Assembly (NCBI RefSeq): GCF_001613385.1
Contig: NZ_BDCG01000006.1
Span: 85,312-149,311, forward strand
Direction of reading: 5' to 3'
DNA from: Nocardia flavorosea NBRC 108225
GTDB lineage: Bacteria; Actinomycetota; Actinomycetes; Mycobacteriales; Mycobacteriaceae
Length of the DNA stretch: 64,000 bases
In this document: piece by piece, positions 8,462-16,636 of the stretch
Layout: each line of letters opens with the position of its first letter
Numbering within the stretch: position 1 is the first letter of the stretch
Notes under the pieces: generated by a model
What the model was told of the DNA's origin: nothing
The model's database searches: none
What the model saw: the letters and a program-made list of their open reading frames with translations, nothing else
Program-made: the position numbers and the translations under genes

Positions 8462-9669
8462 CCGGGAACCACCGTGCGCACATAGCGGGTGTTACGCACC
8501 GCGGGCAGCGCGGCGGCGGCATTGTTATCGGTGCATTCGGCCGGGTCCATGGCCAGCCGGTAACCGCGTTTGACCACGGTCTGGATCGCCTTCGGTGCCC
8601 CCAGCCCCGCCCGCAGACGGGCGATGGCCGTCTCCACCGCGTGGGTGTCGTCGCCCCCGCCGGGCAGGGCGGCCAGCAGATCCTCACGCGACACCACCCG
8701 CCCGGGATACCGGGCCAGCGAACGCATCAATGCCATCGGTGCGGGAGCGAGCTGTTTCACCGTGCCGTCCACCACCACGCATGACCCGCGCACGCTGATG
8801 GTGTGCCCGGCGGCGTTGATCCGGCCGGCGCGGCGTGGTAGCTCCTCGGCCACATGGCGGGCCAGGGCGCCCAGCCGCGCGCGGGCGGGCATCGTCACCG
8901 GGACACCCAGTTCCTCCAACGGCGCCGCGGTGATGGGCCCCACGCAGGCCGCCGGCACCCGGATGCGCAGAGCATGCAGGAGGCCCTCGAGCACACCGGT
9001 TTCCTTGGCACGCATCAACATCGACGCCACGGCGGGCGCACTGGTGAAGGTCACACAGTCGATGGCCGACGTCATCACGGCCTCGATGAGGTTGTCCATC
9101 GGACCGCGATCGGCGGGCGGCTCCCACCGGTACACCGGCACCGGCACCACATCCGCGCCGGCGCAGCGCAGCACCTCACAGAAATCGGGGATCGGTTCCC
9201 ATTCGGTGGTCGCGCCGTGCAACTGCACCGCGATCCGCACCCCCTCGACCCCTTCCGCGAGCAGATGGTCCAGCACCTCCGCCGACGATTCGGACGCAGG
9301 CGACCATTCCTCCCGGAGTTCGGCCGCCCGGATCGCCCCCTTGGCTTTGGGCCCGCGGGCCAGCATCCGGGTGCCGCCGAATGTGATGCGCAACCGTTCG
9401 GCCAGCCCCCACCCCTCGGCCGCCTCCATCCAGCCGCGGAAACCGATCCCGGTGGTGGCGACGGCGATCTGCGGTGGGTCGGCGACGAGTTCGCGGGTCA
9501 CCCGTTCGAGTTCGGTGTCGTCGGCCAGCGGAATGATCCGGATGGCCGGCGCGGATACGACAGTCGCGCCCCGGCGGGTGAGCAGGGTGGCGAATTCCTC
9601 GGCGCGCCGGGCCGCGGTGATACCGATGGTGAACCCGGCCAGCGAGGGGGACGCATCCGGAACCGTCAT
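8458..9669 (-). CDS. Uroporphyrinogen-III synthase with C-terminal winged-helix domain (NnaR-like)
   Basis: 403 residues from the ATG at 9669, which overlaps the nirD stop by 4 bp. Residues ~1-270 are a HemD (uroporphyrinogen-III synthase) fold beginning SLAGFTIGITAARRAEEFA. The C-terminal ~110 residues resemble an OmpR-type winged helix (TISVRGSCVVVDGTVKQLAP, then LMRSLARYPGRVVSREDLL). This architecture equals Streptomyces NnaR, a regulator of nitrate/nitrite assimilation that works with GlnR, and a mycobacterial HemD-HTH protein. It may therefore be both an enzyme for siroheme synthesis and a DNA-binding regulator of this operon; whether catalysis is retained cannot be judged here. Confidence 0.85.
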   Translation of the reverse strand: MTVPDASPSLAGFTIGITAARRAEEFATLLTRRGATVVSAPAIRIIPLADDTELERVTRELVADPPQIAVATTGIGFRGWMEAAEGWGLAERLRITFGGTRMLARGPKAKGAIRAAELREEWSPASESSAEVLDHLLAEGVEGVRIAVQLHGATTEWEPIPDFCEVLRCAGADVVPVPVYRWEPPADRGPMDNLIEAVMTSAIDCVTFTSAPAVASMLMRAKETGVLEGLLHALRIRVPAACVGPITAAPLEELGVPVTMPARARLGALARHVAEELPRRAGRINAAGHTISVRGSCVVVDGTVKQLAPAPMALMRSLARYPGRVVSREDLLAALPGGGDDTHAVETAIARLRAGLGAPKAIQTVVKRGYRLAMDPAECTDNNAAAALPAVRNTRYVRTVVPG

Positions 9670-10064
9670 GCGGGTACGCCGTCCGCGGCCATGACGAGGG
9701 GTTCGTCGGAAATCGAGACGAGGCCGCCGTCCACGCGCACGGCGTACACCGGCAGCGATTCGGTCGCATCGTCCAGGCAATGCCCGTCGAGCAGCGAGAA
9801 TGCCTGCTTCAACAGCGGCGACGCGACGACCGGTTCGCCACCGCGGTCACCGACGATCCCGCGCGACATCACCGCCGCACGGCCGAAGGGGTCGATATTG
9901 CCGACCGCGTACAGCGTGCCCTCGGGCAGCAGGAACAGCGCCGCCTGGGCCCCACTCGGCAGCAGCACCGCGACGCCGCGGCCGGGAATCAGATAGTCGA
10001 GCCGGCAGGCCAGCGTCCACCCTGTGGTGGCCGGGGCAACGCCAGGGGTATCGATCACGGTCAT
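9666..10064 (-). CDS. nirD: Nitrite reductase (NADH) small subunit NirD
   Basis: 132 residues from the ATG at 10064, chosen because GGAG lies six bases upstream; an in-frame ATG at 10079 is possible. The protein has the Rieske-like NirD fold (GWTLACRLDYLIPGRGVAVLLPSG at the start, LKQAFSLLDGHCLDD in the middle) but lacks the Rieske Cys/His ligands, as is normal for assimilatory NirD. It pairs with NirB to reduce nitrite to ammonium in the cytoplasm using NADH. It overlaps the next gene by 4 bp. Confidence 0.9.
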   Translation of the reverse strand: MTVIDTPGVAPATTGWTLACRLDYLIPGRGVAVLLPSGAQAALFLLPEGTLYAVGNIDPFGRAAVMSRGIVGDRGGEPVVASPLLKQAFSLLDGHCLDDATESLPVYAVRVDGGLVSISDEPLVMAADGVPA

Positions 10065-10157
10065 GGTGTTCTCCTCCATACGCCTCAACCATTGGTACCG
10101 GCGCACTGTTTCCACTCGGTTAAGCCGTCATTTCCCACCCGTAGCGGCTGGTTCCGC

Positions 10158-10297
10158 GGTGACATTTCACTGCGGCCTCCGTGGTTACATTCCACTGCCG
10201 CCTCCGGGCATCGCGGGCAGGCTGTGTCCGCTTCGGCCTACCCACAATGCCCTCCGTGGTTACATTCCACTGCCGCCTCCGGGCATCGCGGGCAGGC
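10158..10297. repeat. Direct repeats duplicating the 3' end of nirB
   Basis: A 47-bp sequence occurs twice without mismatch, at 10176-10222 and 10251-10297, offset by 75 bp. The second copy contains the last 12 codons of nirB and its stop codon; the first lies in the nirB-nirD spacer and repeats that tail in the same reading phase. A third, degenerate partial copy sits at 10158-10181. The pattern suggests partial duplication of the gene end by slippage or recombination. Confidence 0.85.
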
Positions 10298-12788
10298 CGA
10301 GCAGTACCGGGACCTTGCGTTCACCGCTGTCGTCGAACGAGATCGTCGGATCCGCTTCGGCCGGGGCGTTGACGAAGGAGACGAACCGGGAAAGCTTCTG
10401 TTCGTCCTCGAGCACCGCGGCCCATTCGTCGCGATAACCGGCCACATGCGATTCCATCGCCGCTTCCAGATCGGCCGCGATACCGAGACTGTCCGCGCAG
10501 ACCACTGCACGCACATAGTCGATACCCAGATCCTCCTGCCACGGCGCGGTGCGCTGCAACCTGTCCGCGGTGCGGATGTAGAACATCAGGTAGCGGTCGA
10601 TATAGGAGATCAGAGTCTCGTCGTCCAGATCGCCGGCCAGCAGCACTGCATGCTTCGGGGTGAGACCGCCGTTACCGCCGACGTAGAGGTTCCAGCCGTT
10701 CTCCGTAGCGATCACACCGACGTCTTTACCGCGGGCCTCGGCGCATTCCCGGGCACAGCCGGAAACGGCCAGCTTCAGCTTGTGCGGTGACCGCAAACCG
10801 CGGTAACGCTTCTCCAGCAGGACGGCCATCCCGACCGAATCCTGCTGGCCGTACCGGCACCAGGTGGACCCGACGCAACTCTTGACGGTGCGCAGCGATT
10901 TACCGTAGGCATGGCCGGATTCCATTCCGGCGTCCACGAGCCGTTTCCAGATGAGCGGCAACTGTTCGACGCGGGCGCCGAAGAGATCGATCCGCTGACC
11001 ACCGGTGATCTTGGTGTAGAGACCGAACTCCTTGGCGACCGCACCGATCACGATCAACTGCTCGGGTGTCACCTCCCCGCCCGGCATCCGCGGCACCACC
11101 GAATAGGTGCCGTTCTTCTGCATATTGGCCAGGAAATGGTCGTTGGTGTCCTGGAGCGCGGCCTGTTCACCCTCCAGGATGTGCTCGTTGGAGGTGGAGG
11201 CCAGGATCGAGGCGACCGTCGGTTTGCAGATATCGCAGCCGATACCCCTGCCGTGCCGGGCGATCAGATCGGAGAAGGTACGGATACCGGTGGCCTGCAC
11301 GATCCGGAACAGTTCGGCACGCGACTGTTCGAAGTGCTCGCACAGCGCCTTCGACATTTCGACGCCGGATTGTTCCAGCACCTTCTTGATCATCGGCACA
11401 CAGCCGCCGCAGGAGGTGCCGGCCTTGGTGCAAGATTTGACAGCAGGGATATCGCAGGCACCGTCGGCGATGGCACCGCAGATCGCGCCCTTGCTCACAT
11501 CGTTGCAGGAGCAGATCTGGGCTTCGTCGGGCAGCGCATCGGCGCCGAGTTCCGCGCCGGCCGGAGAGATCAGTGCGGCCGGTTCGGCCGGTAGCGGCCG
11601 CCCGACCAGCGGACGCAGGGCTGCATACTGGGTGGCGTCGCCCACCAGGATGCCGCCGAGCAGGGTCTGCGCATCGTCGGAGATCACCAGTTTCGCGTAG
11701 GTGCCGCGCGCCGCGTCGTGCAGCACCACCGACAGCGCGCCTTCGGTCTTACCGTGGGCGTCGCCGAAGCTGGCCACATCCACACCCAGCAATTTCAGCT
11801 TGGTGGACATATCGGCGCCGGGGAACTCACCGGCCCCGCCGAGCAACCGGTCGGCCACGATCTCGGCGGTCGTGTACCCCGGCGCGACCAGGCCGTAGCA
11901 GACACCTTCGACCGCCGCGCATTCACCGATGGCGTAGATGTTCGGATCAGAGGTGGCCAGGCCCAGGTCCGTGATGATCCCGCCGCGCGGGCCCACCTCG
12001 AGGCCGGCGTCGCGGGCGATCTGGTCCCGGGGCCGGATACCTGCGGAGAACACCACCAGGGCGGCATCGATCGAGCTGTCGTCGGAGAGACCGATCCGCA
12101 ACCGCCCGGCGGGGGCAGCCGTCTCGTCCCGTTCGATGCACTGAGTGCCGACCCCGGTATGCACCTGTAATCCCAGGTCGGAAACCAGTTTCTCCAGGAT
12201 CGCGCCACCGCCCTCGTCGACCTGCGCGGGCATCAACCGGTCGTTGTACTCGATCACATGCGGGGTCAGGCCGAGCATCCGCAACGCGTTGGCGGCCTCC
12301 AGGCCGAGCAGACCGCCGCCGACGACCACACCGTGCGCCCCCGGGCCCGCCGCCTCGGCCGTCGCCTTGATGCCGTCGAGATCGGCGAGGGTGCGGTAGA
12401 CGAAGCATTCCGGATGTTCGTGCCCCGGCACGGGGGGCACGAACGGATACGAACCGGTGGCCAGCACGAGCGCGTCGTAGTCGAGTACCGCACCGGCGCC
12501 GGTGGTCACCTTCTGCGCCGCCCTGTCGATGGCCTCGGCGCGCTCTCCGAGGCGCAGGTCCACCAGTTCGTCGCCGGCGTACTCGTTACCCGGCAGCGCC
12601 AGCGCGGCCGGATCCCAGCTGCCGACGTAGGAGGACAACCCCACCCGATCGTAGGCGGGCAGCTGTTCCTCGCCGAGTACGACGACCTGCCACTGCCCGG
12701 CGGAGTCCCGGGAGCGGAGCGCCTCGACGAAGCGGTGCCCGACCATGCCGTGACCGGCGACGACGACTGTCTTGCGCTGTGCATTCAT
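10260..12788 (-). CDS. nirB: Nitrite reductase (NADH) large subunit NirB
   Basis: 842 residues, the usual NirB length. Order: FAD/NADH oxidoreductase part (VVVAGHGMVGHRFVEAL at the N-terminus, LVLATGSYPFVPP, second Rossmann motif VVVGGGLLGLEAA); a BFD-like [2Fe-2S] domain with Cys pairs (CSCNDVSKG, SCTKAGTSCGGC); then the sulfite/nitrite reductase half with siroheme/[4Fe-4S] ligands in CVGSTWCRYG and SGCARECAEA. It catalyses the six-electron reduction of nitrite to ammonium. The ATG is preceded by GGAGG at normal distance, and narK ends 24 bp upstream, so the two are co-transcribed. The last codons are duplicated downstream. Confidence 0.95.
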   Translation of the reverse strand: MNAQRKTVVVAGHGMVGHRFVEALRSRDSAGQWQVVVLGEEQLPAYDRVGLSSYVGSWDPAALALPGNEYAGDELVDLRLGERAEAIDRAAQKVTTGAGAVLDYDALVLATGSYPFVPPVPGHEHPECFVYRTLADLDGIKATAEAAGPGAHGVVVGGGLLGLEAANALRMLGLTPHVIEYNDRLMPAQVDEGGGAILEKLVSDLGLQVHTGVGTQCIERDETAAPAGRLRIGLSDDSSIDAALVVFSAGIRPRDQIARDAGLEVGPRGGIITDLGLATSDPNIYAIGECAAVEGVCYGLVAPGYTTAEIVADRLLGGAGEFPGADMSTKLKLLGVDVASFGDAHGKTEGALSVVLHDAARGTYAKLVISDDAQTLLGGILVGDATQYAALRPLVGRPLPAEPAALISPAGAELGADALPDEAQICSCNDVSKGAICGAIADGACDIPAVKSCTKAGTSCGGCVPMIKKVLEQSGVEMSKALCEHFEQSRAELFRIVQATGIRTFSDLIARHGRGIGCDICKPTVASILASTSNEHILEGEQAALQDTNDHFLANMQKNGTYSVVPRMPGGEVTPEQLIVIGAVAKEFGLYTKITGGQRIDLFGARVEQLPLIWKRLVDAGMESGHAYGKSLRTVKSCVGSTWCRYGQQDSVGMAVLLEKRYRGLRSPHKLKLAVSGCARECAEARGKDVGVIATENGWNLYVGGNGGLTPKHAVLLAGDLDDETLISYIDRYLMFYIRTADRLQRTAPWQEDLGIDYVRAVVCADSLGIAADLEAAMESHVAGYRDEWAAVLEDEQKLSRFVSFVNAPAEADPTISFDDSGERKVPVLLGLPAMPGGGSGM

Positions 12789-12812
12789 GGTGTCCTCCGT
12801 GGGAATCCGGGA

Positions 12813-14318
12813 TCAGGCCGACGACCGGGCGGACCGGGTTTCGGTGGGCTGGGACGGGGCGCCGGATTCGGCCCGGCGGACCAGGGCCTCGGCCCCGGCG
12901 ACGACCTCCCGGCCGGACGCCGGAGCGGCGGGGCGGCGCAGGAACACCGCCCAGGTGACCACGGCGCAGGCGATATAGAACGCCATGAACACCCAGAAGG
13001 CGGTGGTCGCCGACTGTGTCGAGGCGTAGGAGGAACGCAGTACCAGGTTGATCCCCACACCGCCGAGCGCGCCGATGGCGCCGACGAAACCGATCAGCGC
13101 ACCGGAGGTGTTCTGCGCCCAGGCGGCGCGTTCGGCGGGACTCCCGTCGAGACTGCGCGATTTGGCCTCGAACACCGACGGGATGATCTTGGTGACCGAG
13201 CCGTTGCCCAGGCCGGACAGTATGAACAGCGCCACGAAACCGCCGACCAGCACCGCGAGCACCGGGCCGGAGAAACCGTTCGCCGAACCGTCCGCGATCG
13301 TCGAGGCCACGGCCACCACCACGGCGGCGACCATCATCGCCACGAAGGTGACCACGGTGACCTTGCTACCGCCGAGCCGGTCGGCCAGCTTGCCACCGTA
13401 GGGCCGCGCCAGCGAGCCGAGCAGCGGCCCGATGAAGGCGATCTGCGCGGCATGCAGGGTGGCCTGCGCCGCGGTTTCCCCACCGGCGACGAAACTGATC
13501 TGCAGGACCTGCCCGAAGGCGAAGCTGTAACCGATGAACGAGCCGAAGGTCCCGATATAGAGGAACGAAACCGCCCAGGACTGCGGCACTTTCAGCGCGG
13601 TGAGCATAAAGGACAGATCGGCTTTCTGATTGGGCAGATTGTCCATGAACAACGCCGCGCCGAGCCCGGCCAGCACGATCAGCACCAGGTAAGCCGCGCA
13701 GATCACCGAGGCGTATTCGTTGCCGAGGGTCGCGATGATCAGCAGCCCGAGCAACTGGATCACCGGAACACCGATATTGCCGCCGCCCGCATTCATGCCC
13801 AGGGCCCAGCCCTTGAGGCGCTGCGGGTAGAAGGCGTTGATATTGGTCATCGACGAGGCGAAGTTGCCGCCGCCCAGCCCGGCGAACGCCGCCACGATCA
13901 GGAACGTCGTATAGGACGTTCCCGGCTGGTTCACGAAGTACAGCGTGAGCAGGGTCGGGATCAGCAGTGCCACGGCGCTGAACACCGTCCAGTTGCGGCC
14001 GCCGAATCGGGCCGTCGCGACCGTATACGGGATTCGCAGGATCGCGCCGATCAGGGTCGGCACCGCGACCAGGAAGAACTTACCGGCGGCGTCGATACCG
14101 TAGGTTTCAGCCGGCATGAACAGCACCATGACCGACCAGATGGACCAGATGGAGAATCCGATGTGCTCGGCGACGACCGACCAGATCAGGTTGCGCGTCG
14201 CGATCTTCCTACCGCCGGCCTCCCAGGCCGCGGTGTCCTCCGCGTCCCAGCGCTCCAGCTTCGGCCGCTGGAACAACGCCTGCACGGCGCCGCGGCGGCT
14301 TTCTGTCTGCGTGTTCAA
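12813..14318 (-). CDS. narK: NarK-type nitrate/nitrite transporter
   Basis: 501-residue MFS protein with about 12 membrane segments and the glycine-rich nitrate signature (AAFAGLGGGNFASSMTNINAFYP) of the nitrate/nitrite porter family. The start is taken as TTG at 14318 with GGGAGG a few bases upstream; another TTG at 14330 lies just before that Shine-Dalgarno site and is less likely. It brings nitrate in, or exchanges nitrate and nitrite, for the NirBD reductase encoded next. No nitrate reductase gene is in the window. The upstream DNA holds several inverted repeats listed separately, fitting regulation by nitrogen source. Confidence 0.92.
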   Translation of the reverse strand: MNTQTESRRGAVQALFQRPKLERWDAEDTAAWEAGGRKIATRNLIWSVVAEHIGFSIWSIWSVMVLFMPAETYGIDAAGKFFLVAVPTLIGAILRIPYTVATARFGGRNWTVFSAVALLIPTLLTLYFVNQPGTSYTTFLIVAAFAGLGGGNFASSMTNINAFYPQRLKGWALGMNAGGGNIGVPVIQLLGLLIIATLGNEYASVICAAYLVLIVLAGLGAALFMDNLPNQKADLSFMLTALKVPQSWAVSFLYIGTFGSFIGYSFAFGQVLQISFVAGGETAAQATLHAAQIAFIGPLLGSLARPYGGKLADRLGGSKVTVVTFVAMMVAAVVVAVASTIADGSANGFSGPVLAVLVGGFVALFILSGLGNGSVTKIIPSVFEAKSRSLDGSPAERAAWAQNTSGALIGFVGAIGALGGVGINLVLRSSYASTQSATTAFWVFMAFYIACAVVTWAVFLRRPAAPASGREVVAGAEALVRRAESGAPSQPTETRSARSSA

Positions 14319-14328
14319 GGGGCCTCCC

Positions 14329-14359
14329 AACGTGGTTCGACCCCACGTTAGGAAACGTG
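14329..14359. promoter_or_regulatory. Cluster of AACGTG inverted half-sites before narK
   Basis: Two overlapping inverted repeats share one arm: AACGTGG (14329-14335) with CCACGTT (14343-14349), and CACGTT (14344-14349) with AACGTG (14354-14359). Three half-sites thus lie 11-41 bases upstream of the narK start, where an operator could block or position RNA polymerase. The binding protein is unknown; the HemD-winged-helix protein of the operon and GlnR are candidates by context only. Confidence 0.55.
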
Positions 14360-14397
14360 TATTGCCGTAATGCTGCCCAAAATGTCCACCGAATCAA

Positions 14398-14437
14398 CGG
14401 TTTCTCACCTGGTCAGCGCGGTGGGCGTGAGAAACCG
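14398..14437. promoter_or_regulatory. 11-bp inverted repeat upstream of narK
   Basis: CGGTTTCTCAC at 14398-14408 and its exact complement at 14427-14437 are separated by 18 bases. The position, 80-120 bases before the narK start, fits an upstream activator site; each arm contains a GAAAC element like that of GlnR half-sites. A terminator is less likely because no T-run follows in either direction. Confidence 0.5.
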
Positions 14438-14617
14438 GCGCTTGTTAACACGCTGTCACAGAAGGATTTCCGGGCGTCACGAACGGCCCACTTCGCGCCG
14501 GGAAAGCGGTGAGGACTGAGCACAGGATGACCTGCGTCACGCTCCGGGTGCAATCCCGGGAAGCTCACTCGGTCGCGCGCTCACCCACCACCGCGCACCG
14601 GCTTCAGGGCGAGATGA

Positions 14618-15877
14618 TCAACCGCCCGCGGGCCCATCCTCCAGCAGCCGCGGTTTACAGGCCTGCCAGGCACCGATCAGGAGCACCACCACCGAGACCC
14701 CGAGCAGCACGAACGGCGCTTCCCAGCCGCCGGTCACGGTGTGCAACATCCCGAACACCAAAGGTCCGATACAGGCCAGCGCATAACCGACGCCCTGGGT
14801 GAACCCGGACAGCGCCGCCGACCCCGCCGGGGTGCGCGTCCGCAAGTTGATCAGGGTGAGCGCCATCGGGAAGGTACTGGGGCCGAGGCCGAGGATGACC
14901 ACCCACAGCACCGGCGCACTCATCGGCGCGATGAGCAGGCCGGCGAACGCCACCAGGAAACAGACCGCGCAGCCGACCGCGACCGGGAAGGGATTGGTCA
15001 TGCGGGCCGCCACCGTCGGCGCGGTCAATGCCGCGATCAGGCCCATGAGTGCGAACAAGGCGACCATCGAGCCGCCGAACGCCGCATCCGCACCGGCATC
15101 GGACAGGATGGTGGGCAACCAGGTGAATACGGAGTAGGTGGTCAGCGACGTCATACCGAACATGGCCGACATACCCCAGGCCAATGGCGAGCGCCATACC
15201 TTCGGGGCCCGGCCTGTCGCGCCGGGTAGTCCCGTCGTATCCGCCGCGGCACGGCCGCGCCGATTCCACAGGACACCGATCCACGGCAAGGCCGCGGCGA
15301 ACCCGAGCAGCGCCCACACCCCCAGCGAGACCCGCCAGCCGTGGGTTTCGGCGAGTGGCACCGCCACCAGGGCGGGAATAACGGTACCGATCTGCACCAT
15401 GGTGATGTAGAGCGCGCTCACCGTGGCCAGGCGATCGGGGAAGTAGCGTTTCACCAGCGGCGGGACCACGATATTGCCGATCCCCATACCGCCGAGCGCC
15501 AGCGCGGAGAACAGCAGCAGTCCCACCGTTTCGGAGACCAGTACGCGGGCGAGCATGCCGATCCCGGCGGCGGCCATGGCCGCCAGCACGGTCCATTCGA
15601 GCCCGATTCGCCGTACCAGCAGCGGGGTCAGCAGCCCGGTCACCGAGAACATCAGGGTCGGGATCATCCCGAAGACGCCGACGACGGCCGTCGAATAGCC
15701 GATATGTTCGCCGATTTCTTCGGCGAGAGGAGTGAAGGCGGTGACCGCGACCCGAAGGGTGAGGGCCGACATGACGATGGCCGCCAGTACCAGCAGGCGG
15801 CCTTCGATGAGTGAGCGTCGCCGGTCCGCGGTGGGCGGGTCGGCCGGACGGGAGGTCTCGGGCAACGCTGCAGTCAC
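14618..15877 (-). CDS. MFS transporter of the CynX/NimT family
   Basis: 419 residues with about 12 hydrophobic segments; the opening (LLVLAAIVMSALTLRVAVTAFTPL) and GLGPSTFPMALTLINLRTRTP near the end are typical of the CynX/NimT group (cyanate or nitroimidazole-type permeases). The substrate cannot be read from sequence. It is transcribed away from the FadR-family regulator gene, with only 65 bp between the starts, so the regulator probably controls it. A relation to cyanate or nitrogen use next to the nitrite operon is possible but unproven. Confidence 0.85.
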   Translation of the reverse strand: MTAALPETSRPADPPTADRRRSLIEGRLLVLAAIVMSALTLRVAVTAFTPLAEEIGEHIGYSTAVVGVFGMIPTLMFSVTGLLTPLLVRRIGLEWTVLAAMAAAGIGMLARVLVSETVGLLLFSALALGGMGIGNIVVPPLVKRYFPDRLATVSALYITMVQIGTVIPALVAVPLAETHGWRVSLGVWALLGFAAALPWIGVLWNRRGRAAADTTGLPGATGRAPKVWRSPLAWGMSAMFGMTSLTTYSVFTWLPTILSDAGADAAFGGSMVALFALMGLIAALTAPTVAARMTNPFPVAVGCAVCFLVAFAGLLIAPMSAPVLWVVILGLGPSTFPMALTLINLRTRTPAGSAALSGFTQGVGYALACIGPLVFGMLHTVTGGWEAPFVLLGVSVVVLLIGAWQACKPRLLEDGPAGG

Positions 15878-15892
15878 CGAGAAATCATAGGA

Positions 15893-15908
15893 TGACCATA
15901 TGACCAGG
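15893..15908. promoter_or_regulatory. Tandem TGACCA repeat, candidate FadR-family operator
   Basis: TGACCATA and TGACCAGG follow each other directly in the 65-bp divergent promoter between the MFS permease and the FadR-type regulator. The location suits an operator controlling both genes, but it is a direct rather than inverted repeat, so the call is tentative. Confidence 0.35.
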
Positions 15909-15942
15909 ACAAGGCGGTTGTGACGGGCGGTACGCTGTCAGC

Positions 15943-16611
15943 GTGCAAAGCGTTCGCCGCACCAGTCTCATCGCCCAGGTTACCGAGCAACTCAAAGAGG
16001 ATATCCGCTCGGGACGCTGGCCGGTCGGGACGCGGATACCCACCGAACCCGAACTCGCCGAGCTGACCGGAACCGGCCGCAATACGCTACGCGAGGCCGT
16101 CCAGGCGCTGGTCCACGCCGGCATGCTGGAACGGCGGCAGGGTTCGGGTACCTATGTCATCGCGACCTCCGAAGTCGGCAGCACCCTCGAAAAGTATTTC
16201 GCCGAGGCCGCCGAACGCGATGTCCTGGAACTTCGCCACGGCCTGGAAGCCACCGCCGCCGCCCTGGCCGCCCACCGCCGCGACGAAGCCGATATCGCCA
16301 AAATGCAGCGCCTGCTCGAGGAACGCAACCGACTCTGGCCGACCGATCGTTCCGCCGCCATCGCCGCCGATGTACAACTGCACCGGGCGATCGTGGCCGC
16401 CAGCCACAATGCGGTGTATCTGGAGTTCTACGATTCCCTGCTCGGCCGGATCGAATCCTCCACCCGCTCCCGTACCGACCGGATCGACGGCTGGTACAAC
16501 GACGAACACAGCGAACTGGTGCAGGCCATCACCGACGGCGACGGAGAACGCGCGGCCAAGACCACCCGCTGCTTCCTGGATACCTTGCTGGCCGATTATC
16601 CCGAGCGCTGA
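15943..16611 (+). CDS. FadR-family (GntR) transcriptional regulator
   Basis: 222 residues from a GTG. Residues ~8-75 form a GntR winged helix (QLKEDIRSGRWPVGTRIPTE, then GRNTLREAVQALVHAGMLE and RRQGSGTYV); residues ~95-215 form an FCD ligand-binding domain (ELRHGLEATAAALAAHR, DVQLHRAIVAASHN, EHSELVQAI) with His residues able to bind a metal or acid ligand. Such proteins usually repress adjacent transport or catabolic genes until a small carboxylate binds. The divergent MFS permease is the evident target. Confidence 0.88.
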   Translation: MQSVRRTSLIAQVTEQLKEDIRSGRWPVGTRIPTEPELAELTGTGRNTLREAVQALVHAGMLERRQGSGTYVIATSEVGSTLEKYFAEAAERDVLELRHGLEATAAALAAHRRDEADIAKMQRLLEERNRLWPTDRSAAIAADVQLHRAIVAASHNAVYLEFYDSLLGRIESSTRSRTDRIDGWYNDEHSELVQAITDGDGERAAKTTRCFLDTLLADYPER

Positions 16612-16636
16612 GGACGTTCCGGCGCGACCGCCTCGG

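Noticed and set aside
14333..14349. GGTTCGACCCC resembling a tRNA T-arm
   Set aside because: No acceptor stem, anticodon arm or D-arm around it; it is part of the inverted repeats before narK.
12258..14351. 697-codon open frame antisense to nirB and narK
   Set aside because: Covers the junction of two well-supported genes and reads as Gly/Arg/His-rich shadow sequence.
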